Assembly (NCBI RefSeq): GCF_025370935.1
Contig: NC_133472.1
Coordinates: forward strand, 23,415,277 to 23,479,276
Source of the DNA: Choristoneura fumiferana
Taxonomy: Eukaryota; Arthropoda; Insecta; Lepidoptera; Tortricidae
Reading direction: 5' to 3'
DNA length: 64,000 nucleotides
Shown here: positions 32,640 to 43,930 of the stretch, piece by piece
How the letters are laid out: each line of letters starts with the position of its first letter
How positions within the stretch are numbered: the first letter of the stretch is position 1
Position numbers and translations under genes: made by a program
The notes under the pieces: model-generated
Seen by the model: the letters and a program-made list of their open reading frames with translations, nothing else
Databases searched by the model: none
Told to the model about the DNA's origin: nothing

Positions 32640-32935
32640 TCTAAGTTACTATAGTTGAATGTCAACTGCTCGTCACCTTTTACGAAACATTGCTTTTTCG
32701 ATGCAGAGACGTTCATTATTGAGGAGTCCTGGTGCTTCATCACTCATTCCATTTCACCATATGAATTACGATGAGCGTAAATTGCTTAGCAACTGCGTTA
32801 AAGTAATTGAAATTCAACCCATGAAGTACTTGTTATTGATTAGTCGCTCCATTAGTCAAATTTGGTCTTCATCATCGGTTCCATTTCACCAAATGATGAT
32901 TTTTAAGAGTAAATGCACAAGTTACTCCTAAATAT
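32640..32935 (-). repeat. Three-copy dispersed repeat, copy 2
   Basis: Inverted relative to 59440-59745: TCAACTGCTCGTCACCTTTT, CGATGCAGAGACGTTC and TTGCTTAGCAACTG recur in complement there. Part of it also matches 27395-27560. Confidence 0.65.
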
Positions 32936-33745
32936 ATCGAAATTACTATAGACGTTCCTACAATATTTTAAGAGTTCCCTCGATTTACTTAGAATGCAAT
33001 CATCTGATCCCGATTTGGTGCTTATGGGACCTAATTGATAGCATTCCGAGACGAACAAAAAATTTTTTCAAATCGGTTTTTAAATGACGGAGTTCAGAGG
33101 TAACAAACATATTGAGGTAAAAACCGGCCAACAGCGTGTCGGACACGCCCAAAATAGGGTTCCGTAGCCATTTCGAAAAAAATAAGTAATGTTTTTCTAA
33201 GGATTTCGTATTTTATACGGAATTTTCCAAGTTTAGGTATATTTTATACCATTAGCCGTTATAGTTTTTCTTGAAATTTTGATATAGGTACTTACTACCA
33301 TCCTGAATTTTTTCAATTTTTTCCACTTACCGGTATAGATTTTAGAGGGGGGAGGGGTACGCTCGATTTAAATGAAAATTTGCACTTTAAAGTTAATATT
33401 TCGCAAGCAAATCACTGAATCGAAAAATCGTCTTAGCAAACCCCTTATGGTTTTAAAAGACCAATCCAACGATACCCCACACCATAGGGTTGGATGAGAA
33501 AAAAAAATACCCCCACTTTACGTCTATGGTTTTTTTTTTTAATTTATTGTACCATTTTGTCGGCATAGATTACATATGTATATATCTGTGCAAAATTACA
33601 GCTTTCTAGCATTGATAGTCCCTGAGCAAAGCCGCGGACGGACAGACAGACAGACATAAGGGTTCCGATTTTGCCATTTTGGCTCCGGAACCCTGAAAAC
33701 AGCCGAATTTTGATAACCACCTCCTTTTTTAGAAGTCGGTTAATA
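32936..33745 (-). repeat. Composite repeat, inverted counterpart of 27145-27835
   Basis: Contains CCGGCCAACAGCGTGTCGGA, a GGGTTCCG pair enclosing the interior, GACGGACAGACAGACAGACA, and a terminal block complementary to the opening of the copy at 27145. Confidence 0.6.
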
Positions 33746-34070
33746 ATAAGTATTAACGATAGATGTTTTGTAAAGTATGTAATTTAATTATGATTAAGTG
33801 AGGTATGATAGATAGTGCATCCTAGGATTGCAGAACTTTGTTGGGCCAGTGTTCTCATTTGACGAACTACGTGGTCTAGCCATAAGTTCTGTCTTACACA
33901 AAACAGAGATTATACCGAAAACAAAATCAAAGAATAAAACAAGTCAAGAATATTTGATGAACAATATTATACAGATTCTAAATATAAAATATTTGTTCTA
34001 AAGATCTTAAACGCTTCTTCATACGGCCCGTCCACTCATCTATGAGCGCAAGGCAAGACTTTGTAATAAG

Positions 34071-34293
34071 CAGGGAGCGAAACTTTGATGCTGGTGAGGT
34101 GACGTCATTATGACGCAAATTGACATATAGGGTGTTTTTTTAAATAAGTACTGGCCGTCTCAAGTGTCATTAAAATACCCGTAAACTAAGGAGGCCAATA
34201 AGTTGTTAGTGATTATCTATAATCTAGATAAAAACACTCTGTATGAAGCTTGACGTCATACGGCTGTCACCAGCATCAAAGTTTCGCTCCCTG
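34071..34293. mobile_element. hAT-type MITE with 8-bp target duplication
   Basis: 223 bp. Ends CAGGGAGCGAAACTTTGATG and its complement, with at least 27 bp of perfect terminal repeat. Flanked by GTAATAAG at 34063-34070 and 34294-34301. An 8-bp duplication and CAGGG ends are the hAT signature. Confidence 0.9.
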
Positions 34294-34301
34294 GTAATAA
34301 G

Positions 34302-36177
34302 ACTGCAGACTAGGCTACCTAGCAGTGACTGCGTAGACCCCTCCAAATAGAAGACAACGTAAGACCGGTCACTTAACATTTAATACTTATAACAAAATTG
34401 TCTAATGGTATCATAAAAATCTTTTTGGCACGTTCGAAACTTTTTCAACGTTGAGAAAACTCCAAACTTTTGTCTAACTTATCAAATTTTAAATGTGCAA
34501 CGCTTTGCAGCCGGGCCCGAAGAATTTTTAACTAAGCAGAGAATCAGAGGCTACACTTTAAATTAAATTTCTCGACGAGATTCAAAAGTTTGTTCGTATA
34601 TTTAGCTGGTAGGTACGCATTTGTCGGCGTTTAGATTGATACCTAACCCTCACAATCACCAGGTAAACTGAAATCTTTGGAACGAATGCCTTTTCCGTAT
34701 TCGCTGCAGTCTAATTCCGAAATCATTGTTTTTCCATTAAAAATAAATAACGTTTGTTGGAGTACGAAGACTACTGATTTTCTTACTAGTAGGAGCATGA
34801 ATACCAATGTCAATGTGTATAATTGACTAAAAGGTTCAGGACAAGAAGAGAATGTTACAAAACTATAATTTTAAAATATCTAATTTTCTTAGGTATCACG
34901 TGGTTTATATATAATAATATCAATTGATATTACGATCAAAGCGTATAATGTTCATAACACCTAAGCATTAAAACTTATAATTCATTAAAAGCTTTGATAA
35001 AAGTCAACAATCATGCAAGCCATTAATTTTTTCCACTCTGTTACAAAAAAAAACCTAACATATTATTTCAAACTTCAAGTCAATCTGACTACTGGAAGTT
35101 GTTCAAATAAAACTTGCAGTATTTGACTACAGACATACAGACAGACAGACAACGGGGCAGGTAAAACTAAATAAAAGCTTGTAAAAATAAAAATGATGAT
35201 GATGACGATATTTTAGATTTATAAGATAATTAGGAATTTTATTTTTAGGAACATACTTGCCATACTTAAAGAATAATGGAAGTTTGTTTTTTATGTCCAT
35301 CTTCTTCCCTCTGTATCTCATGAAATATTGGTCCTAGGGCAAAATGTATAGATTTTTTTTGTAGAGAATTTTATGTAGATTACTTACGTAAATAGATTTT
35401 TTTTTGCATTTTTGCTGTGGGCCAGAGTGGACGAGTTATAAAATAAAAAAGAGACCTTTACACCCCAGTTAGCTTCACCCCCACCCGTCAGTACTTTTAA
35501 TATACCTATGGTTTAAAACACCATTCCCTACAAGTATGCCAAAATTCGCATACGAGTATATACGTTTTTTTTCCTTCAGAGGCAGTTTTTGGTCTTCGTT
35601 GGAAGGGCTAACTGTGGTGACTCCTTGTTTGCATTGTTTCAAGTTAGTTGGTTAATTGTTTAGTCTAGAAACGCGGTCCTTCCCACCCACATCGCCCACC
35701 CGTACTCTGCAGCAATTACTATTGTCATATACCTACTCGCATACTTATGATGCACTTACATGTGAATAAGTACGTACCATTTGAACTCATTTAATTAGGG
35801 TGAAAGACGAAAGATAGATTAAAGCAAAATTGGAATGAAAACATAATTGTGAATATCAGCTATGTACTTCAATTAAGTAGTAAGAACGTATATTAAGTTG
35901 ATGCTGTGTGGGTGGGTGATCTAGGCTCGTTGCGAATACATGCGAGTTGCATATTTCCTCCCAGTTGAGCAGCGTATATTGGAAAACTTACGTCGACGTG
36001 CAGCCGCTGAGTTGCCTGGAATTTCACACCGCATTTATTTCGAGACGAGTCCGGACATATTCTACGGATGCAATTACTATACGATCCCATTTTATAGCTG
36101 TCAATTACGCGATTGTGAGTAGCATTGAATAAACTTGCAATATCCAAAAAAAATGTCAAAGTACTGAAATGAAATGT
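34302..36177. other. AT-rich intergenic, no gene seen
   Basis: Contains a GACAGACAGACAG simple tract near 35136-35150 and a GATGATGATGACG tract near 35194-35207. No coding motif. Confidence 0.45.
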
Positions 36178-36300
36178 ACGTTTTTTTTTTCATTGGAATG
36201 GAGCAAGTGGGTCTCCTGATGGTAAGAGATCACCACCGCCCATATATATCTGCAACACCAGCAGCACCTGCAGGGGTATTGCAGATGCGTAAGTAGTGTA
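36178..36300 (-). mobile_element. 5'-truncated LINE 3' end
   Basis: After a T-run (tail in complement) the words CCTGATGGTAAGAGATCACC, CGCCCAT and TCTGCAACACCAG match the 3' UTR of the LINE at 17268-17350. A short dead-on-arrival insertion. Confidence 0.65.
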
Positions 36301-36604
36301 AGTACCTTATTGATTTTAGCCCCCCCGTTCCCACTTGTCGGGTGTCGGATCTAATTGGCATTGTTGATATTTTACTAATGTACCCTGATTCGAAAACCAT
36401 TTCGAGGAATAGGGTTTTTGAACAATTTTGTCCTATTCTGATTCAAAAATACCTAGGGTTACGAATATATAGGCAAAAATATGTTTGACCTTAGTTTGAC
36501 CTTCGTATTTTCCTTTAAGGGAGGAATTTTTACCTGAAACCCTTTACCTGAAAAGTAAATCCATAAGTATTTAGGTTTATCTATGGTATCTGTCACGCAG
36601 GGCC

Positions 36605-36720
36605 CGTATTACGAAGTGCAAAATTCGAACTTCGTATCTTGCCGTCCTGCTGACGCTTATATTATTTAATACGAGAGTGAGAGGGACGGAACGACACGAA
36701 CTTCGATTTTCGTGCAGGTC
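36605..36720. repeat. Palindromic dispersed repeat (copy at 9835-9960)
   Basis: TTCGAACTTCGTATC and ACGAACTTCGATTTTCG face each other around CGAGAGTGAGAGGGACGG. Confidence 0.55.
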
Positions 36721-36934
36721 GCAGGCAAACATTAATGTCAGTCGGTTGTCAGGTTGTCACAGTCATGTTTGACATTAGCCAAAGAGTAGCGGTATTGACA
36801 TAAAAAACAGAATGTACTCTAGCAGGTTTCTGACTAATGAAATGAGTAATTATTTGAAAAAAAAAAACATTAAAGCAATATTATTTTCTCAAACATGACA
36901 TGAAATGTTGACGAGTTACAAAAAATAGGCCGGG

Positions 36935-37130
36935 AAGTATCGCGCTGCAGGCGCTGCGGCTCGCCTGCCGGCGCGCGGTCACTCTAGCGGCTTGCAAAGA
37001 GATTTCATAAAAATTTCCCGCCTTCGGCCGGCAATGCGTCCTTTTTTTGTTTCAACGCGAGCTGCGGCACAGCGCGCGCCCGCTGCCAGCAGCCAGCGCG
37101 ACGGCGCGACACGCGCGCACACAACACGGC
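36935..37130. promoter_or_regulatory. CpG-rich patch, possible promoter or 5' exon
   Basis: Runs such as GCGCTGCAGGCGCTGCGGCT and GCGGCACAGCGCGCGCCCGC stand out against AT-rich flanks. No TATA box, core initiator or ORF could be tied to it, and the 86-codon frame at 37237-37497 is not recognisable. It could be a first exon of a host gene whose other exons lie outside the window, or simply repeat-derived. Confidence 0.25.
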
Positions 37131-37483
37131 GATGAGACTACTCCAATAATTATTCGATATAGACTTTTATTTTCTTTAAAAACCGTCACGAATAATTATT
37201 GGTGTAGGTAGACATATTAACTTGTCATATTAAGAAGTGTTCTATCAGACAACATTTTTAAGGAATAATCGAGAAAAACCAACAAAAATGCAACGTTGCC
37301 AGCTCAGCAGGTATAAACGCTCCCCTGCTCGCGCCTGTTACAACTACCGACGTAGAAAGATCGTTCAGTTCGTTTATTATTTTCAAAAGAAATCAGAGAA
37401 AGGAGCCTTGGACAATGATCTTTGTTATTTTAGTGAGCCGTGGACTATAAAATCAGGCAGGTATAAACCCCTCCGGCGTCTTA

Positions 37484-37745
37484 CGTCAAAGTCGTAAAAT
37501 GTCCAGGTGCCCAGGTTGTAGAATGTCCAGGTAGTACAATGTCAAGATTGTAAAATAACCAGATAGTAGAACGTCAAGGTCGTAAAATAACCAGGTAGTA
37601 GAATGTCAAGGTCGTAAAATAACCAAGTAGTAGAATGTCAAGGTCGTAAAATAACCAAGTAGTAGAATGTCAAGATCGTAACATAACCAAGTAGTAGAAT
37701 GTCAAGATCGTAACATAACCAGGTAGTTAAATGCCAGGTTGTAAA
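37484..37745 (+). repeat. Minisatellite, 32-bp period, about 8 units
   Basis: The unit GTCAAGGTCGTAAAATAACC plus AAGTAGTAGAAT repeats at a 32-bp step (for example 37573 and 37605). The first two units are split into roughly 16-bp half-repeats (GTAAAATGTCCAGG / GTAGAATGTCCAGG), suggesting how the longer unit arose. Non-coding. Confidence 0.9.
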
Positions 37746-38120
37746 TTGATATTAATAACATAGTACGATTTTTTTTAACAATAAAGTAAACCCAACTTTG
37801 TATACTGAAATTTATCTAAATCGGAAGTAATAATGGGGAAGTTTTTCATTTTTCTTCATCTTAGGGATTATTTCCTTAGCAACGAGTGTCGGATGCACCG
37901 CGATGTTGTGGCAGTAGACAGACACCTCACCCCGCTATCTAGTGTAGGAAATGATGCCCAGTTGTTGTATGGAGACCCATGCATTAATTTCTCAGTCGAT
38001 GAAATTTTGCTTGGTTATTGTATAGTATTAATAATAATAATAATTGTATAGTATGAGCCGAAACTAACATATAAATATCCAAAAAAAACACACTCCTAAG
38101 TTAGGTATTTATACGTAAAA

Positions 38121-38348
38121 GGGCCAATCAACTTTTTTACCGACACTAATCTTTCCGCGACATTTTCCAAACAATTGCAGATTTTTGTAACTAAACATGT
38201 TTTTTCTGTAATTTAATAGATGGTGTACATGAATACATGCCATCCTACGTAAGTTCAACCTATTAAACCGTGAAATATCTTGTTGGAAGTACGATTTTTT
38301 GTTAACGCAGGAGACGCCCAAAGTGTCGGTAAAATAGTTGATTGGCCC
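38121..38348. repeat. MITE with GGGCCAATCAACT ends
   Basis: GGGCCAATCAACTTTTTTAC at one end and GTAAAATAGTTGATTGGCCC at the other, then CGACAC/GTGTCG inside. About 228 bp. Flanks are A-rich, so a target duplication cannot be judged. Confidence 0.75.
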
Positions 38349-39065
38349 AAAAATACAAATCTGTTTATATATGGAACCGAGTAATTCCTCTGTCCAAAAT
38401 TATATTATTAAGCCATTTGTATCAGTATGTGATACTAGAAAAAAAACTAAAATTTTTGTCAAATATGAGAATATTTTTTATATGATAATTCCTTTTTTGA
38501 CGCTTATTTTCATCGGAAAATTGCTCTGTAATTTTTTTCTTCTTATAATAATATGATCTTAGAATGTAATTTGGCGTAGTGGGCAAGAAAATCCAAAAAA
38601 AATGCATCCTACCCAAATTTATGTAATTTAGAACTATTAAAAACTGAGAGTCGAAAATTTCCCAGCCTGATTTCTTTTTAAATATATACTAAGTAGTCAC
38701 GTATACACTAAAATCCAAAATATAAAAAACCCGCTGTACACCCCGTTCCCTACACACTGCTCCCGATATGTTTAGTTTTTAATACGCTCTATATTTTTTT
38801 GGATGTTTTTGTAGTTGAATGGAAAGAAAACTGTGAACTTAATTCAATAAATAAAATGGATAGAGAAATTTTTCCACAGCGAGTAAAAAGGCAGTTTCTT
38901 AAAATAGTATAGTTTAGTTACATGGTAATTTTTTTTGATTTTAATTTTGTAGGCATAAAACGTCAATAAAATGGCATTCCAGTGAAAAAAATAGACGGAG
39001 CAATTTTCCAGTTCAAGACACGCCAAAAAATGATATTTTAATCATACTGGTATTTCTGCTGGGAT
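38349..39065. other. AT-rich, no gene seen
   Basis: Short frames only. Confidence 0.4.
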
Positions 39066-39069
39066 ATTT

Positions 39070-39175
39070 TTAGGGTTCCGTACCCAAAGGGTGCCAACGG
39101 GACCCTATTACTAAGACTCCGCTGTCTGTCTGTCTGTCCGTCTGTTACAGGGCTCTATCTCTTAAACCGTAAAAG
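39070..39175 (+). repeat. GGGTTCCGTACC-type dispersed repeat end
   Basis: AGGGTTCCGTACCCAAAGGG, ACGGGACCCTATTACTAAGA and a CTGTCTGTCTGTCCGTCTG tract. Related to the GGTTCCG/CAGACAGAC blocks at 27740-27830 and 33625-33690. Confidence 0.6.
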
Positions 39176-39721
39176 TTAAACACTTGAAATTTTCTCAGAT
39201 TATGTATTACTGTGGACGCTATAACAAAAAATACTATATACGCTATAATAAAAATAAAGTAAAGTTACAAATTAAAGGGGGTCGTCATACAAGAAACATG
39301 TTTTATTCAGCGTTTTTTGGTTGCTAGACGGTATTAGCCGTTGCTAAGGCGACCGAGATAACTTTATGAGTCAAGATACCGGACTTGTGCTGTATTTAGT
39401 CATAAACACCCGCTATAATATAATTTAAATAAAAAACTACTATCCAAAGAAATTGAATGTACCGGAAAGTCCGGTGCGTCACGCACGGCAAATTTGACGA
39501 CGTATGCAGTCAAAATCCTCAATAAAGCGGAGCGGGTCGAAAGCGGTAATATTTAGATCCTGGCAACATTATCATGCTACTTAGTACGCTGCTATTGGCC
39601 AAATTACTGGCAACGGAGCTACTGAGAAAATGAATTTGAATTTTTCCCGGTAGATTTAGAATATTCTTATACAGTTTCAATAAAAATAAATTAATAATAG
39701 TAAAGTAAAATATTCAGCAAC

Positions 39722-40405
39722 TGGCAAATATAATCGGCTCTGTAGCAAAATTTCGAAAATCAAAAATTTCTAAGTACGATATTCCTAAAGACAAAACTAG
39801 AAAAATTGAATTTAATGTACAAAATTTCTAAACATACAGTATGTTCGATATTCAGTTAACCCACGTTTAAAATATATACCGTACAAAACTGCTAGTACAT
39901 GAAAATCCTAACTACATTTGTATTTAATTAAGCAGGCTTTAGCTTTGTAGATATAACGTGACAAAGTCGACAGAGCTCCGCTGGGCGTAGCTCCTGTATA
40001 GTGTATAGTGTGTCCTGTGTAGTGTGTGTTTCCTGTATAGTGTGTGTGTGTGTGTGTGTCTGTATAGTTTGCAGTATTAACATAACCTAACCTATTTACC
40101 TAAAGATAACAATGTTAAAGTATCCATTCAAGGCCTATAATTTTTCGAAGAATTCTCACTAGGCTTTTTGTACGTAGGTATTTTGCGTGTTAGATATATC
40201 GAATTTCGAAGTATTGTCATTAAATATTTTGTACAAAGGAATATTAATTTTCGAAAAGAAAGTCATTCGATTTATTGTGCATTAGGACCAGCATTTTTAG
40301 GATTTTCGTACATTATACATTTTGATTTTTGGAGTTTTGTCTTTAGGAATATCGTTATTAGGAATATTGATTTTCTAAACTGTGCTACGGAGCCGTATAA
40401 TCGTA
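39722..40405 (-). repeat. Foldback element with TTAGG-like core, copy A
   Basis: Arms 39733-39800 (CGATATTCCTAAAGACAAAA) and 40335-40398 (GTTTTGTCTTTAGGAATATC) are inverted. The centre has GTGACAAAGTCGACAGAGCT, a TGTGTG tract (40040-40060), and AACCTAACCTA (40084-40094). The core box recurs in copy B at 58722-58785 in opposite orientation. Confidence 0.6.
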
Positions 40406-40729
40406 GCCTCACAAAAACAAGGAAACGAGTGTTCAAAATATATTTGGTGATGAAGATGAGGACGAAGCTAGAGAAAAAGTTAAAGACGCTGAAGAAAAAA
40501 TAGGAGAGCTCGACCGTAAATTCTGTATGCGGCTCATTTCTGTAAGAAATTCTTCCACGTCCACTTCATTATTTTCAAGTTTATTTAAAAAAATCATTAT
40601 ATTTTCGGTCAAAAAAGATGTATCGGCTATTGCGATTCTTTTTCATTCCTCCATTTGTGTTTTTTAATTTAAAATCGTAATGCGTGCTTTCTTTTCGTAA
40701 TTTATAAATAAAAAGAAATAAGGATGGGT

Positions 40730-41841
40730 TTGGCGGGATTTTTAAATTAAATCTCCTATGATATCCCTCAGCGGCGTTTGTGGGTCAATGCCTTTGATGA
40801 GCACAACTTAACACTGTCGGCAACATTTTGGGATACCATTGATTTAGAAAATATTCCAAAAATTTCGCCCAGTTTTCAGTCGCCGGAAGTAAGCTTTGAA
40901 TATATATCCATGCTTCAGATATGTATTGTGCTGGTAGCAACGGTAAATTAGTGCATGCTCTTATTATTTGTCTATATTCCCGTGAGGAATTAAAATTCAG
41001 TTGCTTTGATTTACCCCAAACTGCCTTCTGATAGTGGCGATAACATCGGCTTATATTAGCTTCCGGGTATACAGCTCTTACCGCATTCAAAATCGCTATT
41101 TCATAATCACATTTAAAATTTTCGATACGTAAATTAAAAATATTTTTCAGTATTTCGAATAGTCGTTGGTACGTCTCTTGATTTTTATTTGGGAGCAATG
41201 CGTAAATCACAGGCAGAATATTTGTTGACTGAATATTCGAATACAAGTCAACGTGGATGGTAAACACCCTGATAAAAAGGCTTGGAAGCTGTTCTAAATG
41301 TTCCATCAGTGAAATAAGTTTCTGAATTTAATGTTTCGATAATTCGCTTTGATGTGTGACTAAAAAACATTAATATTTTATTACTCTAACCATCTTCATA
41401 TCTCAAAAAGCCCTTACCTAGTGCATGAGGCACGACAACCTCTTCTAGTTTGTCGAAAACACTCTTCCTAACATTAAGAAATTTTCTTCTCGCTGAATGC
41501 AAACCATCTTTTTTAGACAAAAAGTCTGGTATCTGCTTCACAAACTTTGAGCCCTTTTGTTTAAACTCGTCAAAATTTTATTCGTATATTTGTTGCACAG
41601 GAGCCATGTCCTCGCATACGTCCTTTTTGGTATGATCTAATTTCTCGTAAATTTCATTTTTAATATTATTAGCCTTACATACGTGCTCACTTCGGCGTAT
41701 AATATTTGTAATGGAGGCGTCAGTAGTGAGTGAACCATTGACTCCATTTTTATTGTAACGATGACCTTCGAAAAGTAAAGTATTATTTCCTTTCTGGTTT
41801 TTTAATAATATTAGTTTGGTGTGATCCATATTATTGCACAA
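40730..41841 (-). pseudogene. MULE transposase with FLYWCH-like finger
   Basis: N-terminal part 41841-41578: a FLYWCH-type finger with LLFEGHRYNKNG, then two His/Cys positions before ANNIKNEIYEK. The MULE domain follows after frame changes: TYFTDGTF (first Asp, about 41320), LPVIYALLPNKNQETYQRLF, FKCDYEIAILNAVRAVYPEA (second Asp), SRCYRHYQKAVWGKSK (Cys-x2-His), and YISEAWIYI. The C-terminal NNxxEGWH block is missing. Stops and frameshifts show it is dead. Element ends were not found. Confidence 0.78.
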
Positions 41842-42100
41842 ACTTATATTTTTATATCAATTCAAAAGATTGATATCTTGACATTGACAATAAATTTCTT
41901 TGTACTTGCTTATAATATAATTATGATTCATGAAGTAACTTGTAAAGAAAAAATTACTTAAGGAGGTTACTCTTCACATCAAAACAAGGCGATTAGACCG
42001 ATAGATCGATTGTTTTTCGCATATAGCTTTCCGACCATTTTCCCAGCCTAATAAATTATTTTGTTGTTGTTGTTTCTTTAAAAAATATGGCTCTGTCCAT
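41842..42100. other. AT-rich spacer between MULE and copia remnants
   Basis: No LTR or other end of the copia element could be found here. Confidence 0.4.
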
Positions 42101-42112
42101 TGGAGGACAATT

Positions 42113-43471
42113 TTGCCTGTAGCTGTCTCCGCAGAACCTAAACGACATATACTCACTGCTAAATCCGGTAAGGAAATGTGGGATATACTTCACTCAGTAT
42201 ACGAGCAGAAGAATGATAGAAGACTAGACTTGTTGTATTGCCTGCTGTTCACTTACACTAAAGATGATGCTGACGACATTGCCACGCACGTCTCTAAGCT
42301 GCAGGCATTGTGGCAACAACTCAATGACGAATTAAAGGAAGAAGGATCTCTCCCGCAATCATTGTTGATGAACAGGATTCTTAACACATTGCCTTCAGCA
42401 TATCTTGAGTTCAAGAATGCTTGGGAGTCCGTACCTAAGGAGAACAGAAGTATTTCTACTCTTATGGAGCGTCTTCGTCTTCATGAACAACGTCTTGGAG
42501 ACTTGGATACTAGACCTTCTACTTCCACTTTTACGTCTGAAAATGCTCTTTTATCAAATAAGAAGAAAGACAAAGTCAAGTGTTCACATTGCAACAAAAT
42601 TGGACATACTCACAAACAATGCTTTTTGCTGAAGAAGCTTAAGAAGCGGAATAAGGGTCACGAAGCCATTCCGAATGATGGTGATGCATTTCTATCTCGA
42701 CTTGATAATTCAAATTCAAACTGGATAGTTGACTCAGGAGCATCTCACCATATTACGTTAAGCGCCAATTGGTTTAGAAGCTACACACCATTCGATAACC
42801 CAAGAGCTTTACGACTGGGAGATGATCGAAATATGTATGCATATGGCCAAGGAATTATTGATGTTGAAATGTCGGTACAAGGTAAATGGAAACGTGCTCA
42901 TCTGAATAATGTTTGGTATGTACCTCAAGCAGGACAAAACCTATTCTCAGCTGGATCAGCATTACACCATGGATATATAGAGATAGCTGACAAGGATAAG
43001 CGTATCTTCAAAGATAAGAGCGGCCAAGTCAAAGCTGTCAGTATCAGAGATGGTAATCTATATAAACTTTTGATGAGAGTAAGGGCTGTTAATGCTTGTG
43101 TTGTCAAGGAAGGAACAAGCCTACAGATTTGGCATAAGAAACTCTGTCGCCAAAACAAAAGAATGGTTAAGAAATTTTCGTCAGCTGAAGAAAATTCCTT
43201 CGTACCATATAGCGATGCAGACTACGCCGGAGATAAAGACACAAGAAGGTCGACTTCTGGTTACGTATGTCTGGCCGCAGGGGGAGCGGTGTCCTGGTCT
43301 TCAAAGACACAGAGTTGTGTGACTCTTTCAACCACTAAGGCGGAGTTTGTGGCGGCCAGCCTTGCAGCCCAGACGGTTATATGGCTCAATCGACTTTACA
43401 AGGAAGTTCGAGGAATCGAGGTCATACCTACCGTTTATGTGGACAACCAAAACCAACCAAAGTGCTATTAA
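42113..43471 (+). CDS. Copia gag-protease-RNase H fusion ORF (internal in-frame deletion)
   Basis: 452 open codons. Residues 1-160 are UBN2-type gag (GKEMWDILHSVYEQKNDRRL, LMERLRLHEQRLGDLD). The zinc knuckle CSHCNKIGHTHKQC lies at about 160-175. The protease active site WIVDSGASHHI and its flap region (VWYVPQAGQNLFSAGSAL) follow. A GAG-pre-integrase piece (LQIWHKKL) ends abruptly, and the next residues PYSDADYAGDKDTRRSTSGY belong to RNase H, followed by STTKAEFVAASLAAQ. Integrase core and reverse transcriptase, normally about 700 residues, are absent with no stop. The frame ends by a frameshift near 43465; RNase H sequence continues to about 43680 (REQVADTFTKALPKESFLRA). Confidence 0.85.
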   Translation: MPVAVSAEPKRHILTAKSGKEMWDILHSVYEQKNDRRLDLLYCLLFTYTKDDADDIATHVSKLQALWQQLNDELKEEGSLPQSLLMNRILNTLPSAYLEFKNAWESVPKENRSISTLMERLRLHEQRLGDLDTRPSTSTFTSENALLSNKKKDKVKCSHCNKIGHTHKQCFLLKKLKKRNKGHEAIPNDGDAFLSRLDNSNSNWIVDSGASHHITLSANWFRSYTPFDNPRALRLGDDRNMYAYGQGIIDVEMSVQGKWKRAHLNNVWYVPQAGQNLFSAGSALHHGYIEIADKDKRIFKDKSGQVKAVSIRDGNLYKLLMRVRAVNACVVKEGTSLQIWHKKLCRQNKRMVKKFSSAEENSFVPYSDADYAGDKDTRRSTSGYVCLAAGGAVSWSSKTQSCVTLSTTKAEFVAASLAAQTVIWLNRLYKEVRGIEVIPTVYVDNQNQPKCY

Positions 43472-43691
43472 GCTTGTCAAGAACCCAGTGTTTCATTTTA
43501 AGACAAAGCATATAGATACGCGCTATAAGTTTTTGCGAGAGCTTCATCAAGAGAAAAAGGTCAATGTCCTCTAAGTACCTTCTAGAGAACAAGTAGCAGA
43601 TACGTTTACGAAAGCCCTACCAAAGGAAAGCTTTCTTAGAGCACGAGCCTCACTAGGACTGGTGAGTAAGCCTGATCTGATGCAGGGGGAG

Positions 43692-43930
43692 TGTTGAAAC
43701 TTCATTGTACTGGCCATCAGATATTGTGTTTTTGCTTGACATTGATTTGATTTGTTGATAGACTTCAATACAAATTTGGTTCTGAGAATATTTGTTTGAT
43801 TAAAAACAATAAATAACTAAATCGGTCTTCGTAAGCGGTGCCTATGTTTATGTGTTGCTCGGGAGCGCTTTTATGTAGATTTACTTCTGTTCTGTGTATA
43901 ATTATGTGGTGCCGTTTTTTTAAAGGTGAC
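43692..43930 (+). repeat. 3' LTR of the copia remnant (end uncertain)
   Basis: Starts TGTTGAAACTTCATTGTACT immediately after the purine tract. Contains AAAACAATAAATAACTAAAT as probable polyadenylation region. No partner LTR to fix the end. Confidence 0.55.

Larger units (their letters stand above)
42101..43930 (+). mobile_element. Ty1/copia retrotransposon with integrase and reverse transcriptase deleted
   Basis: Gag (truncated at its 5' end), zinc knuckle, protease and a pre-integrase-like stretch are followed directly by RNase H. The RNase H end, the purine tract GCAGGGGGAG (43682-43691) and the start of a 3' LTR (TGTTGAAACTTC, 43692) are present. No 5' LTR is visible, and the 3' LTR end is not certain (AATAAATAA signal at about 43809). 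Confidence 0.85.

Noticed and set aside
37484..37745. CRISPR-like array
   Set aside because: No unique spacers; a plain tandem minisatellite in a eukaryotic window.
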